Positions 27,228 to 39,639 of a stretch of DNA of 64,000 bases are shown in pieces (positions within the stretch are counted from its first letter, which is position 1; the number at the start of each line of letters is the position of its first letter). Below the pieces are notes generated by a model. It was not told the origin of the DNA, searched no databases, and worked only from the letters and a program-made list of their open reading frames with translations. The position numbers were made by a program, and so were the translations under genes. The stretch is taken from positions 37,980,982 to 38,044,981 of the forward strand of contig NC_090191.1 of NCBI RefSeq assembly GCF_024679245.1, given 5' to 3'. The DNA comes from Pseudorasbora parva (taxonomy: Eukaryota > Chordata > Actinopteri > Cypriniformes > Gobionidae).

Positions 27228-27783
27228 ATTCCAGTCTCACTTTCTGTTACATACCTATGTAACAAATTTGCATAATTCCAGTCTATGGTCTTCATAGGCT
27301 GGCTGCCCGTGAACAATGTCTAATTTGCCTAAATCAGTTGTGTTGTCGACATGTCAAGATGTTTTTAGTGCTGCAAATTCACTTTGTATGAACCATAGAT
27401 GTGGTTTATATTATTGAGTATACAAGTGCTGAGGAAACTCCAGAGATCAGAGTAGGCTCTCGGAAATTAGGGGTTTAGAGAGACTTAATCTTTGAACAAC
27501 CGTATTCAGACTATTTGAGAAATGAGGTGATGTGCAGTGTATTAGAAAATTAAATTTTTTTTTTGTTTTACCGTGGTTACCTATTGCAGGAGACCTCCGA
27601 AACAAAATTAGTAATCTTTAAATAAGCATAATAGAGGCACAATAGGGAAATCTAAACTGAATTAGTTTAGTTATGCATTTCATGGCTGTGATTTAAAACC
27701 AAGTGCTATTTCGTAATTCTATAGGAAACTCATCAACATGCAAGTCATGCCATGTGATGAGGACACACTCATGAGTCAAAGCT

Positions 27784-28933
27784 TCAGAGCTCTTGCACAC
27801 CTTGCAGCCAGCGGATCTGAGTGGCCGGACCGTAGCCCTGTTCGTTCTTGGCAGCGATTCGGAAGACGACGGCGGGCCGTGCCGAGCAGTCGATGTGTGC
27901 GTTGTTCAGCTGGGCTTCGCTGACTGTGCATGAAGTCTTGGTGCCGCGGTAGATTCGGATGAAGGCCAGCTCGCCGGGTCGCTCCACGCTGTTCCCTCGA
28001 CTTTTCCTCACAGCCAGATACATTGAATACTCCAATATCTTCCCGGACAGAGAGGTGGGAGGCTCCCAGGTGATGTGCACAGAGTCAGTATCCTAAAAAT
28101 ACGACAGCATCTAAACAACTTGAACACAAAATGCTTTTGTCACCCCTTAGAAGATTGATTGTACCTTGGTGATTTTCACAGCAGACGGTGCCCCAGGAAA
28201 TCCAGGCTGGCAGGTTTTAAACTCGCTGACGGGACTGAAGTCGCCCAGGCCACGGCTGTTCATTCCAGCCACCCTGAACTTATATGTGACTCCTGAGGCC
28301 AATTCCTGTTTCTCTTGGCCCGTAAAACTATGAGGACCCGGCAACTTCCACTGTCATACAGAAAACGCCGGTGACGTAAGACACAATGACACAAAACTGG
28401 AAACCGTTACATTGGGCGTGGGTACGGCAGACAAACCTCACTGTCAGATGAGTTTCGGGCAGACAGGATCGATGCAAGGTCCCCATTCTCAGAAGGTAGG
28501 AAGTAGTGCGTAACCTCACAATACAGTGTTTTAAACACACCCACATCAAACCACACAGCATCCTTTGCCATCTCAGACTGTCAGGGAACAGGAAGGAAAT
28601 GTGTGAATGTGTTTTTAGGAGCTTTATACGCATTATATGCTCAACAAGTACAGCAACGCACCACATGTAACACACTACCTGTTGGAATGGTATTGAGGAG
28701 ATTTCTCGTTCTGTGAATGAGAATATAAACGGTAAGAGAGGAAACCTGTAGTAACAGCTTACCCATACAGTGAGTGTGTGCAGTGCACTATTCAGCTTAC
28801 CAGCCTTACTCATGTCTGATGGCATCACGGAAACACCTTCTTGATCTTTGATCATGCATATTAAAAATACATTGTCAGGTATATTTACTTAAGTTAAAAA
28901 AAGTGCAACACACACAAAGGCCAAACACATTTG

Positions 28934-28968
<35 letters not shown>

Positions 28969-31900
28969 ATTTTCTACCAGAAGCAGTTTTTGCTTTTCTA
29001 CCTTTGTCCCCTGTTGCACGAATGTCTGCCCCGTCCTCACTCGTTCCTTTTGGCCTCAAAATGCTTTCCTGAATTGAGAGAGACAATCAGATTTAAAAAG
29101 ACAAACCCTATAATGTCTTCATATGTAAAGATGTAAAGTCCACCAAAAAGGCAGAAATCTGACCTGTGATGAAGATTCTCTCTCTCCTTTAACTTTAACA
29201 TCTGCACTTGGCTGGGAATCTAGACAGATGAAAAAAAGAAAAGAAAATTGATATAAATAAAATAAATAATATACACAGGGTTCTTGCATCTTTTCCAAAG
29301 TCAAATTCAAGCACTTTTTGAGGTGCATTTTTAAGCTTGTCCAGCACCTTACAGCTGTGGTAAATGACTTGTTTATCATCGCTTTAATCAGATGTTGCAT
29401 ATGCAAAACTCCATAGCATTGTCAGGGTATATACAGCAATCCTTAAGTTAAATTTACTACTTTTTAATACCTTTTTTACTACCTTCAGAATATTTTTTAA
29501 AACCATCACGACACTGAATTGCAAGTGTTAATCAGCGACCTTTCTATTATTTACACAGATTTTGACATATATAACAAACAAAAAAGAATAGATTTAGAAT
29601 CGACACTAGGAGGAAATCTGTTATAAGTTATCATTCAGACACAGTAAAATACATCTCAACATTCACAAAAGTTGGTTGAGGAGAAGCATTACTGCACACA
29701 CATTTGATTTCAATTAATAATTGGTAATTCAGCAATTAAATTATTTAGTGTTTTTTTCCCAACAACAAAACCTGAGCCAAATATTACATTTCTATAACTG
29801 TGATAAGTTGTTGAATTAAACAAAATACTAAAAACTAGTCAATCGATTAAAAACTTTAACTAGATTAATCACACATTTTTTCTGTGATTAATCGCAATAA
29901 AAAAAGTTTTTGTACGTTTTTAATATAATAATTTCACAGTTAATCAAATTAATGTAGAAACAACATAAAGACAGTATATTTTAAATACTTGTTTAAATGG
30001 CATCTTTTTATGAATGAAGGCCAGTATTACTGATATCAATACAGTTACTGATTTTTTTTTTTTACATTCATTATTAGGATTTCAAAAATATAACAGTTTT
30101 TAATTTAAGTAAACTTAAAACAATGCTAACATAAATCCATAATAAATGTCATGTTTATTCCTGCCCTTCCTGTCTTAACAGTAAGGAAATATACAGAAAT
30201 TTAATACAGTTATCAAAGTTATATGTAGTCTGCACTGCATAAACTATAAATTAAATAGTTAATCCTTATTAAACCTACAAAAGTTATTTAGTCAAGCGCA
30301 GCGAGTCATTTTCTCTGTTCCCTTTGTTCTTTAACTTTACTGACAGGAAGCTTTATTGGCTGCGGTCCCTTTAAGAGCAGACAGACACGCGGATCTATGG
30401 ATCGCGCCTCATTCTCTCACAACTCTTTGTTCATTTTAGACTATATATATACATTGTTTAAGATTGCTCTTATGAGGATAGTCGTTGAAGATATGCCTTG
30501 AAGCAAGTCTAAAATAAAACGTAAGCCAGCCACTTCTGTTGAGCGCGCTGTGCTCTGAGATGATGCCGAACGACCACTGAATATGACGTCAGCATCAAAC
30601 ATACGTTGAGACGGAGACGAAAGATCTTTGATTATGTGCCCAGATATGCTGAAGCCCATATTTAAACGAACTAACGCGAACGCAGATAGAATTTCAATAT
30701 AATAGGACACCTGATAGTCTGAAAAAATAATACCTAATTTGGAAAGAAATAATACCTCTGAGGCCAAATTTAACACTTTTAATGGCCTTAAATTTGACAA
30801 TTTTGATTTATCACTTTTTAATACTTTTTAAAACCCCGCGGACACCCTGATTGTTCAGATATTTTATTTTAAAATATACTTTGTAGTATCAATTACTAAT
30901 TTAATAATATATTAAACAATTTAATAGAATATAAAGTGGTGTTGTGCAACTGAAATTTAAAAAATGTGATGAAACCAGCATTTCAAGCTCCCATTGGCCA
31001 TTGTGTTCATGCGCTCAACATTTATGTCTGTGATTGACTACAATGATCAACGCTCCTTCAGCAGATAGATGCCGGCTTTCAAGCGATCCAGTGTATCTGT
31101 GTAATTCTTGCACTAACAGTAAGCCCCGCCTTCTTTGATTTGATTGGCCATCTCACTCATTCTGACAGTGACGAGTGCTGTTAGACCGCTGAGGCAGACC
31201 AACCTAAAAATGTAACATTGTACGTTTGTTATTCTAGCAACAAACAGAGTGGTGTATAATGGAGTACAGCAGAGCAGCATCAAGAATATAAATGTGGCCA
31301 TTTCTAATTATTCGGGGGGATCCTTTCTTTACAGTTATATTATGTATCCATCTTAATTGTAAAGGTATCATTTTTATTTATATTTTATATATCAATATGT
31401 ATAATTTTACATTTAAATAATATTTTATATTAATATTAAATAATATATATGCATATATGTGTGTGTGTGTAAAATGTAAAAAGTGTAAAAAATTGTTTTT
31501 CCATAAACATAATTGACAACACCTCAGTCACTGTATGTCAACCAGGGAGATACTTGGTGACATATTTAATAAATTGACTGAATTTGCAAAACAAAAATGT
31601 TCAAAACATCCCAGAATACCGAATGTTTAAGTTGATACCTTTTTGTATAGGTTCCTTTCTGTCTCCTGGGTCTGATGGAGGAGTTGTTGTGGACTGTGGT
31701 TCAACCGAAGCGGAATGAGGAGACGTGATGGGCTGCACTTGAAGCAAGTAACACTCTGCTGCAGGCAGGGGCCGCCAGGCGACATGGAGCATACTGATTG
31801 TGGACTTCACAAGAAACACCGCACCAGGAGTGGAAGGCCTCTCTACACACACAAATGTTCATTGAAATGTTCAAATGTGTACTTTTTGTTACTTAAATGT

Positions 31901-34900
31901 CTGCCAGCCTTTTTTTCTCACCTGTTTCCAGGTACCACAGATCTTTGCAGCAGACCTGGTAGTTATTGAACTTTTTGTATCCATCTCGCCCGCTCCAGAC
32001 ATATAAACGAGTGCCGACTGTAACTGCGCAGTGCCCGGCTCGTGCTTTCGGCCAGTGTGCGCTGCCCTCTTCCTGTTCGACCGACTGTACGCCCGAAGTC
32101 AATCCCTGCTGGTCTTCTTCCGGTGTCAGGTTATGCCATGTCAGTGTGTCTACAGTAAGTAAACCATACCAAGTGCCTATTATTGAGGCAATTTCTGAGA
32201 TTATCTAGCTGCAGGATTATTTAAATATTCTTGATCATACCAAGGTTTAGTATGGAGAGTGAGTTGGTGCAGATCCACTTGACTCCATCAGCAGTGAGCG
32301 CCTCTTCTGCCTCTCCAACGGGAACCCATCCTCCAAACACATATAACCTACAATGAAGAACCAAGATACATATAGAAGCTATTCAGTTACCAAATCTAGA
32401 CATTGGCATAGCCATTGTGACTGTATAACCATCTCTGAACGTCTTGACTTTGTTGAAAAGTGAATTTGAGAGAGGATTGGGACAACAGAGCTGTTCAGTC
32501 ATGACACCAATATCTAGGCTAACCCAGGAGGCTAATGGGCTAATAGCGGTTGTGTTAACATTACTAGAGTCCCTTTCACACTGCGATTTCGGCAAATACA
32601 CAGATAATGCGACCCGGCATTTGTTCCCGGGCCGCTAGATTTGGTCCATTCACACTGCCAGCGAAATACCGTAATATGTGCGCTTTCACACACAACGCTT
32701 AACGGTCCCGGGTCGAGTTGAAACGTGACATCCTGATGTGACGTATAATGGCGAGCGATCTCAGCTTCAGCGCGGATAGTAAGGAGCTCCGTGGTCTCGC
32801 GTTGTGTCCAGTTTGCGCACATTTCTGCTGGTTTCATTTTAGTTTCTTTTGTATACGAACACTCTCTGCGTTTAAAACACCGACGAGCTCTTCTGGCACT
32901 GCAGGGTTGTATTATTGAAAAAACAAGCTCTAGGAGTCGCACGATAACTACGTACACGTTGCGGCATTAGTTTCGGCTTTTGTTTACACAGCGCTTGTCC
33001 CGGGTCGAATCCCGCAATATTACTAGGTCCCCGACCCGGGTCGAATTCGGTAATCAATGCCAGGACGTGGTTGCTTTCACACAGAACGCGACCCGGCAAT
33101 GTTCCGGGAATATTGCGGGTCCGACGTGCAGTGTGAAAGGGGCTTAGAAGAGCCTTGCATTTTGCCCTACAGTAGTCACATCCCAAATGCAAATTTTCAA
33201 ACCATTGTGACATGAGCAAATCTAAGCAGAAAGAACCGGCTGTCCCATTACTTGTTTCCAATCACATTGGAGGTGTGCAGACTCCTGGGTAGTGGCGGTT
33301 CCCCTCTGGTTGGAGGCAATGACCAAGTCATAGTCTCTGAAATAATTAAGACATCAGCTTGAACCAAATTAACTAATATATAAATAGATACAGGCCATAG
33401 TCATTATTTAGTGATTATAAATAATGCCTTACCTATGTCTAGCTGCCATAAGTCATTCAGTCTGTGCCCACACATGCCCCCAAATATGTAGAGTTTTGGG
33501 GCACTGCCACCCTTGCCACAATACACCACAGAACTATGGGATTCTCTGGCCGACGGGCCTCCACCTTTAGTGTCAGGAATGCTCCAGCCTTTAACCCCAG
33601 ATTGGGCCTGCAGCTCCAGCTCATAGAAGTCATCTAAATACCTGCATAGAGACAAAAATACAAATCAAACATCTTATGTGCTTTTGAGTTTGACATGAAT
33701 TATTTGCATATTAATATGCACACCGTGGTATATTTCCATTTGGGTCTTCGCTGTCATTGGCCATTCCACCCAAAAGGTAGCACTTATTGGCATGAAGAGT
33801 GAAGCTGTGGCCAATTCGTGGGCATGGAGGTGATGCGTTCCTCGGTGGGCGGGGCTTCAGCTTCTTCCACAGCCATCGACTGGCCTGAGACAACATATTT
33901 GACATCAAGGCCCTTTCAAAAACCATGTACTACCAGCATAAACTATTAATGCTTTAAAGGTGCAGTAAGGGATTTCTTCTTCCTCACGCTGAGTATACAT
34001 AATTTATCACAGATAAAGTAAAATAATGCAATATTTGTCAAAACACATGTTTCAGAGACATTATTGTAATGTAATACTTTATGTACTGCTTATTACAGCA
34101 TCTGTTTGTACAGGAATAAAGTTCAACATATACTATCAATGAAGTTTTGTCTACGTTTTTTATCAGTTTTATTTGGATAAACATGACAGAATATAACATC
34201 GCAACCTCATGAAAATAGCTTTTACTGCTATAAAAAAAATAGTGGAACTGAAGGTGTCCGAATAAACACGAAACGTGATCTGTGTCATGAGGGAAATCCG
34301 GCCAATCGTGGAACAGCAGTATCGTCTTCAGAGCGCGAGAAGCTGTGCTGAATGAACCAGCCGGATACTCTCCAATCGCTCTAGTTGTACTTTGATGGCA
34401 TATGTCACAGTCTGCACAGTCTCAAGTCGGACAAAATTTCTATACTGGAATTTCTATCGGAATATACTGATTCAAGTCAGCTGCCGATTGGTCTGTGCAG
34501 CACTGTATTATAGTGCTGCAACGACGTGTCGACGTCATCGATGACGTCGACTACGGAAATACGTCGACGTTCGTGAAATGCGTCGACGCGTCGTGTCAGA
34601 CGTTCATCTCGCGTAATGTTGGCTTCTGCTCCTGGTTCTATCACAAAAACCAAGACCGCGAATATCAAAAGTATGGGAATACTTTAAACAGAGGCCAAAC
34701 AGTGTTTCCCACACATAGACTAATTTGTGGCTGACTGCCACATAATCAATAACGGCCGCCACATTCGTCATTCATTCATTTTTACGCTATTTAAAAGACC
34801 CACGCATATTCGTTTAGCGAATTTCCTTAAAGGGGGGGTGAAACACTCAGTTTCAGTCAGTGTCATGTCAATCTTGAGTACCTATAGAGTAGCATTGCAT

Positions 34901-37900
34901 CCTGCATATCTCCGAAAAGTCTTTAGTTTTTTAATAATTATATAAGAAAGATGCGCTGTTCCGAGTCTTTCCGAAAAAAGCCGAGCGGGTGGGGGCGTGT
35001 CGTGTGAGCGGAGCTAAATAATGACGTGTGCAGCAGCGCGCTGTGTGTTGAGTCGAGTGCGTCATCCCTAACAGCGGGAAAAAAACTGTATTCAAAATAA
35101 AAATATGGCTTTTAATCAGATACAGCCATACATCTATGATCCGGAATCAGACCCAGAGGCTGAAGTTGAACAGGAGCAGCAGCAAAAACGACTAGAGCAG
35201 GACGTCTGTATGTGGTAAGTTACAAGTTATACACTAACTATATAATATGCTTAGCGGCTTGTGTTATTTACATATTTATACTTGAATTATATCGTCGTAT
35301 TTTTGTCTTTGAAGGTGTACATGTGGGAAGTGCAGTTGTGCACGTGTGTGTGTGTGTTTACGCGTGATTTGTGCAGACAGTAAGCGGACTAAAAAAAACA
35401 CAGACATTTGAAGCAGTCTCACTCACCCTTCTAACGTTGGGACTGCTCCATCCTTCAGCATTAGGCGATTGGGAAAATCCGGCGTCGAGCTGGGCCTTGT
35501 TTATGAAACAGTCGGCACCGAAATGCAGCGAACAGATATAAACATTCGCGCAACTCAGTTGCTGATCCGGAAAAGCAAATTACATCCACTGTTGCCTTAA
35601 CGCGGGGGTTTTGGGGAATCTGTGCAGGACTGTCTTGGTCTGGCAACCAAAAACGCACTTTTTTGGTGACATTGTTATGTGCACATCACCTGTCCAGCAT
35701 CCTACAAGCCAGCGCTTTGATGGGCGTAGGCTGTTGCTTTCGCTCTCTCCCTCTCTCTCTCTCACGCGCTTCCTGTAGAATTGTCCGTAAGGCCCATACA
35801 AGGAAATTCCGCCCCCATTAACGTCAAAGGGGACGCATGATCTCAAAAAACTTGCCGAAACTTATGACTAACCGGAAGTAGTATTTTTGACAAAGAAATA
35901 CTCCCATCAAACGTCCACCCACCTTTAAAACTTTGTCTATGTTTAGTATGGGATTCCAAGTCTTTAACAGTGTAAAAAGATCAGTATGCATGAAACAGCA
36001 TTTCACCCCCCCTTTAAGTTCTCTCTCCGCCCTTTTGCGCGTCTCTTACTCACTCACACACACACGCGTTGCATTCGACCGTAAAACAAGGCAGCGCGCG
36101 GCGGCGGTCACGGCGCTCATATGATTCTAAACAAACCAGCGCGGTGTCAATCAATACAGACCAGTGTTTCCCAACCGGGATCCCGAGCAAAAGTTGCGGG
36201 GACGCACTTACACTTCGGTTCATCTCGCATCTGATGACGCATCTTTAATATGGGTTGTAACTTGAAAATAATGCTGTATGTATGTTTCTGTAGATGGATA
36301 CACGCGCTGACTCCTCAGGTATACACTACAACAACAGCGATAATAAAAGAAAAACGTGGGCAAAACGGTCTCTCTTTGTAAACTTTATAAAACGCATGCG
36401 AGTGCTGCTGTACGTCCGAATATAAGCAGTCATTTTCACCGTCATCACCCCCGTGTAGCCAGGAGACTCGAATGAGAAGATCTGTCTCTATGCACTCGTC
36501 CCAAAGCGCGCAAATATTGAGTTATCTTTCAAATCCTGTGCTTAAACGGACAAACTCACAAAAAGTATGTCAAAATGTCATAGCCTTCTCTATGCCTTAA
36601 GTGAACTTTATACAGAAAATACGACGACTATCCGTGGGTCTTAAAGGGGCAGTAGCCTTCACTGCTTTCTGTTTAATGTCAAACAAAAGATAAAGACATC
36701 ACTCACTGCTCCTGACTGCTTTTGTAAGTTTAATAAGGATTATTTTTTAAATTTTAAACAGTTATATGTGTGGTTATTTTACTTTTGATTACTTCATTCC
36801 ATTTCTCTACCTAAAAACTAATGTTAGACCTACCTGAAAAGCATTGTTTATTTTATTCTCATCTTTGCTCAATAGTATTTATTTGTGCTGCTGCTTCTAT
36901 TTAAGTTATCTGTTCTTATTTTCTTTATTTTCATTTGACAGTAGTCCTTTTTCCCCTGAACATAGCAAATACCGAACTGTACTGAAACGTGAACCTAAAA
37001 CTGTGATACAAAGCGAACTGTGAGCAGTCTGTACTGTTACACCTCTAGCGTAACTTATGTGAGGGGGTGCCACAGAATTTTGAAAAATTTCAAAGGGTAA
37101 AAAATAAGTTGTTAGATTAGTCGACTAATCGAAAAAATAATCGTTAGATTAGTCGACAGAAAAAATAATCGTTAGTTGCAGCTCTACTGTATTAAGTATT
37201 TGTGTGAATTTGTGGGCGGAGCTATTAAGATGCTTTTGGATTTGGGGCGTGTTTGTTTTGGTGATTTCAAATATCAACAGCTTTTCTCAGAAATCGCTCA
37301 CTGCACCTTTAATTTAGGTATGCCTACATTACGATGGCACACGTGCTCACCTGCAGTTCATAGAGACTGTTGGTATACTGGCCAAATTCAACCATCCCTC
37401 CAAACACCAGGATCCGCGTGCCTTCACAAGCGAAGCCATGAGCGGCACAACCTGGTGGGATATCACCTCTCACTGCCGGCAGGAACCACTGCTTGGTCAC
37501 TGAAATATATGGTTTGTAACTTGCATTAATAAGTCAAGTTAATTAATTATATGAACTTATCAGCATTAAACATGAGTTGCATGGCATTTCTAACTGTTTT
37601 ACCAAAATTTAGTTACAGTAATCCAGTGCATTCCATGCTGGTTATTTCATGCCATTTTAAATCACGTCTAACGTTATATGGTCTTATAAGGGAATATGCT
37701 TGCATGTCGTTGTCTTTATTAACAATGTATTCACTTTACTATGTAATAATATCGCAGTTGGTGTTTGTTTATGCCCTACCCGAGTTATAAACATGCAGAT
37801 TGGTCGCTATTCCCTCGTTTCCACCTCCAAACACAACCACCAGCTCTCGTATGGCCACGGCCCGGTGCCCGTGCCTCGCCCTTGGAACCGGTCCAGCGTA

Positions 37901-37939
37901 AGACCGCACTCTTTTCCATAGGGGACCCTTGTTAATCAT
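27784..37939 (-). CDS. hcfc2: Host cell factor 2
   Basis: Fifteen exons join in frame on the minus strand: 37939-37780, 37499-37351, 33884-33724, 33641-33433, 33336-33252, 32347-32241, 32149-31922, 31842-31639, 29219-29164, 29068-29002, 28845-28801, 28710-28679, 28577-28437, 28350-28165 and 28092-27784, giving 712 aa (human 792). Residues about 10-365 form the kelch beta-propeller, with blade motifs [40 protein letters not shown] and [10 protein letters not shown]. Two fibronectin type III domains follow, one split around a short linker (about 367-600) and one near the end ([10 protein letters not shown] to [13 protein letters not shown]). HCF proteins are nuclear adaptors linking transcription factors to chromatin enzymes; HCFC2 lacks the proteolytic HCF repeats of HCFC1, and none are seen. 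The start is [11 protein letters not shown]. The linker (exons 8-12) is shorter than in human and its small exons are the least certain. Intron 2 carries nested transposons. Confidence 0.95.
28940..28967. repeat. Poly-A tract in an hcfc2 intron
   Basis: A run of about 28 A bases between two small linker exons (29002-29068 and 28801-28845). No adjoining retroposon body was recognised, so it may be a simple tract rather than a retroposon tail. Confidence 0.9.
29276..30850. mobile_element. DNA-transposon-type composite repeat in an hcfc2 intron
   Basis: The left edge reads CAGGGTTCTTGCATCTTTTC, and the right edge reads AAAACCCCGCGGACACCCTG, so the tips are CAGGGT / ACCCTG in inverted orientation. 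Next to both tips are phrases about 'aatacctttttactacctt' and 'aatactttttaaaacccc', typical of a repeat abundant in cyprinids. The outer 8 bp do not match, so an intact hAT target duplication is not present. The interior (about 30330-30620) has a GC-richer segment of separate origin. Confidence 0.5.
32568..33144. mobile_element. Harbinger-like MITE, 577 bp, in an hcfc2 intron
   Basis: The ends are AGTCCCTTTCACACTGC and, inverted, AGCCCCTTTCACACTGC. They are flanked by the 3-bp duplication TAG (32565-32567 and 33145-33147). The interior repeats ACCCGGC / GACCCGG words many times. The 3-bp duplication and CCCTTTCACACTG ends suit PIF/Harbinger-type MITEs. It lies between the hcfc2 exons at 32241-32347 and 33252-33336. 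The 129- and 141-codon minus-strand ORFs inside it look like chance. Confidence 0.75.
34831..36013. mobile_element. Kolobok-like TTAA element nested in the hAT copy
   Basis: Exact inverted tips AGGGGGGGTGAAA / TTTCACCCCCCCT are flanked by TTAA on both sides (34827-34830 and 36014-36017). Length is 1,183 bp. The sequence next to the right tip ('aaacagcatttcacccc', 'tttaaaactttgtctatgtt') matches my memory of an abundant cyprinid Kolobok family. It carries a two-exon gene fragment on the plus strand, described separately. Confidence 0.85.
35105..35434 (+). pseudogene. P2X7-ballast-like gene fragment carried by the Kolobok-like element
   Basis: An ATG at 35105 opens [20 protein letters not shown] and continues through an acidic, Gln-rich stretch to a donor at 35214 (ATGTG|GTAAGT). 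An acceptor before 35315 (TTTGAAG) restores the frame as W-C-T-C-G-K-C. From memory, such 'YxYEPESDPE ... WCxCGxC' proteins, annotated as P2X purinoceptor 7-like, are numerous in fish and share the cysteine-rich zinc-binding ballast domain of the P2X7 C-terminus. Here the second exon soon runs into a (GTGT) stretch and stops at about 35434, so most of the zinc-binding cysteines are missing. It looks like a decayed copy. Confidence 0.6.
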
Positions 37940-38140
37940 AATAGTTTATCGGTATTTTATCATATAGGTTTGATTTTGCACAATCGCATTGCACTAAAGG
38001 CTGACTACATGCAAACAGTTCGTAGCACTTCCCCGTGCGTGAAAACGTGCCTGTGATTGGCTTGACGTATATCATGTGATCAAAAGGCGGCGGACTCGCG
38101 ACCAATCAGAGCTCTTTGTGGTTATTTGGCTCCTCCTATT
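37940..38140 (-). promoter_or_regulatory. hcfc2: Probable hcfc2 promoter with two CCAAT boxes
   Basis: Upstream of the hcfc2 start codon are two CCAAT boxes in opposite orientation: ATTGG at 38056-38060 and CCAAT at 38102-38106 (the latter within GACCAATCAGA). Between them are TGACGT-like and CG-rich words ('ggcggcggactcgcg'). The composition fits a housekeeping promoter. NF-Y, whose B subunit is encoded next door, is the factor known to bind CCAAT; regulation by it is inference. Confidence 0.5.
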
Positions 38141-38149
38141 TTAACACAA

Positions 38150-39630
38150 AATAAACCCCGGGGACAGTAAAATTACAGTAAAATAATAATAGTACGACAA
38201 ATGCAAATCATGAGAGAATTTTTATTAAATAAATTGTAAAAATGCCCTTAATGCGTTTAAAATAGTCTACTATGATTGACACAAACAATAATTCTCCATA
38301 ATAAGATAAACAATATTACATATTTAAATACAATATATCCTATATATGAATGACCTGTTGGCATTAAAACATATGTTTTTATTTTAAATAAGTTTTGTTT
38401 TTGTTTTTTTAAATCGAATAATTATTGTGAATGCGCAAACAGATATGATTTTTAAATGTGAACAATGCTGTGGTAGCTAACACTGTCCTTCCTGCAACTG
38501 TCCACTGTCCTTCCAAGAAGTTTTATAGTGTTCATGAACTGTTTTAGCTGTAAAATCTTAGGTGAACTCTAGAGGTCAGTAAAAGTCTATATGAGGATTT
38601 GGGGTTTTCGGAGGTATAGCAAATGAGGAGAAACGCTAGACGTTAGGTTTAGAGAAAAACCTAATGGCTGTTCCATGCTACTTACTTATATTAAATGTTA
38701 TGAAAAATATGAAATAGGCCTACTACATGTTATAGACTACCTTCAGAATTAAAACATCTAGAAAGACTGAGTTTGAAGTCATATTCTGATATGGTTTGCC
38801 TGTCGTCATCAAAAAGCTTCATGCTGTGTCTATGAAAAATGAAATAGAAAAAGAACAATGGACTGGTGTGGTAATTAGCCGTCTATAGACAGCTCTCTTC
38901 CGAAGTGATGACAGCTTACATTTCCTGCACTGATTTTTAGAAAGATGAAAAGAGATAAAAAGCTGTCTGATGGTCCTTACATAAGGATTTCTTGTTGTTT
39001 TGAATGAAATATGGGAGAGCTAAAAGTTTGTTTGAATGACAGTGAAGTGAAGGAACAGATATAAAGTAAGGGTAGGATGTAAACTGTTATTGAATAATAC
39101 TGAAATAATGAAATCAAAAGAGGAATTGCTGAAGAAGAATTTAAAATTAGAAACACTTTGAACATCATAAAACGTCTGTGGAGTAAGGCATATTTCATCA
39201 TAACATTATAATATACTTAATTCACCCACTATATTGCTAAATGTACACTGTTTTCCCCCATTTCAACAGAGAAACATGCTATGGCTTCTCTTGAGACTCC
39301 CCTGCTTCAGAGTGCTATAAAAAGCCCCCTCACAAGTTGATGTGACTGGATACAAGGTATATGTTTGTGACGTCAGAAACACCAGCGATTTCAAAGTGTT
39401 TTGAGACTGTCTTTGGTTCACTGGACTTTTAAGAAAAAAACACTCAGCAGCAGTGGTGCAGTTTACTGATACATTTTGCACATGGTTTGTGTTAAATCAT
39501 ATTAAAAACACAACATAGACACATAACAACTTTAAAAAACGTGTAAAGTAAGTCAGACAGATATTGGGGAGCGCGACCATTTAATGTTTTGAATGTTAGA
39601 AGCAATACCTTAAAGTGTATACGTGATGCC
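38150..39630. other. Intergenic, nothing recognised
   Basis: AT-rich, mostly unique-looking sequence. Short ORFs (38977-39201, 39263-39481) carry no domain. No transposon ends, RNA genes or simple repeats of note were seen. Confidence 0.5.
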
Positions 39631-39639
39631 ACGTGACAG

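Larger units (their letters stand above)
34511..37186. mobile_element. hAT element nested in the TTAA element
   Basis: The tips are TAGTGCTGCAACGAC on the left and TAGAGCTGCAACTAACGA on the right (inverted). They are flanked by an exact 8-bp duplication CTGTATTA (34503-34510 and 37187-37194). The left sub-terminal part is a run of CGTCGAC/GTCGACG palindromes; the right one repeats 'ttagattagtcgac' three times. It is itself interrupted by the element at 34831-36013. No hAT transposase was recognised in what remains. Confidence 0.9.
33958..37308. mobile_element. Outer TTAA element, split by a later hAT insertion
   Basis: The left end is AGGTGCAGTAAGGGATTTCT (from 33958), and the right end read on the other strand is AGGTGCAGTGAGCGATTTCT (to 37308). 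Both are flanked by TTAA (33954-33957 and 37309-37312). Taking out the hAT copy at 34511-37186 leaves about 0.67 kb of original sequence. TTAA targets point to Kolobok- or piggyBac-type mobilisation. It lies wholly within hcfc2 intron 2, about 40 bp from exon 2 and 70 bp from exon 3. Confidence 0.85.

Noticed and set aside
32532..33261. Two overlapping minus-strand frames of 141 and 129 codons
   Set aside because: They lie within the Harbinger-like MITE and an hcfc2 intron and carry no recognised domain.
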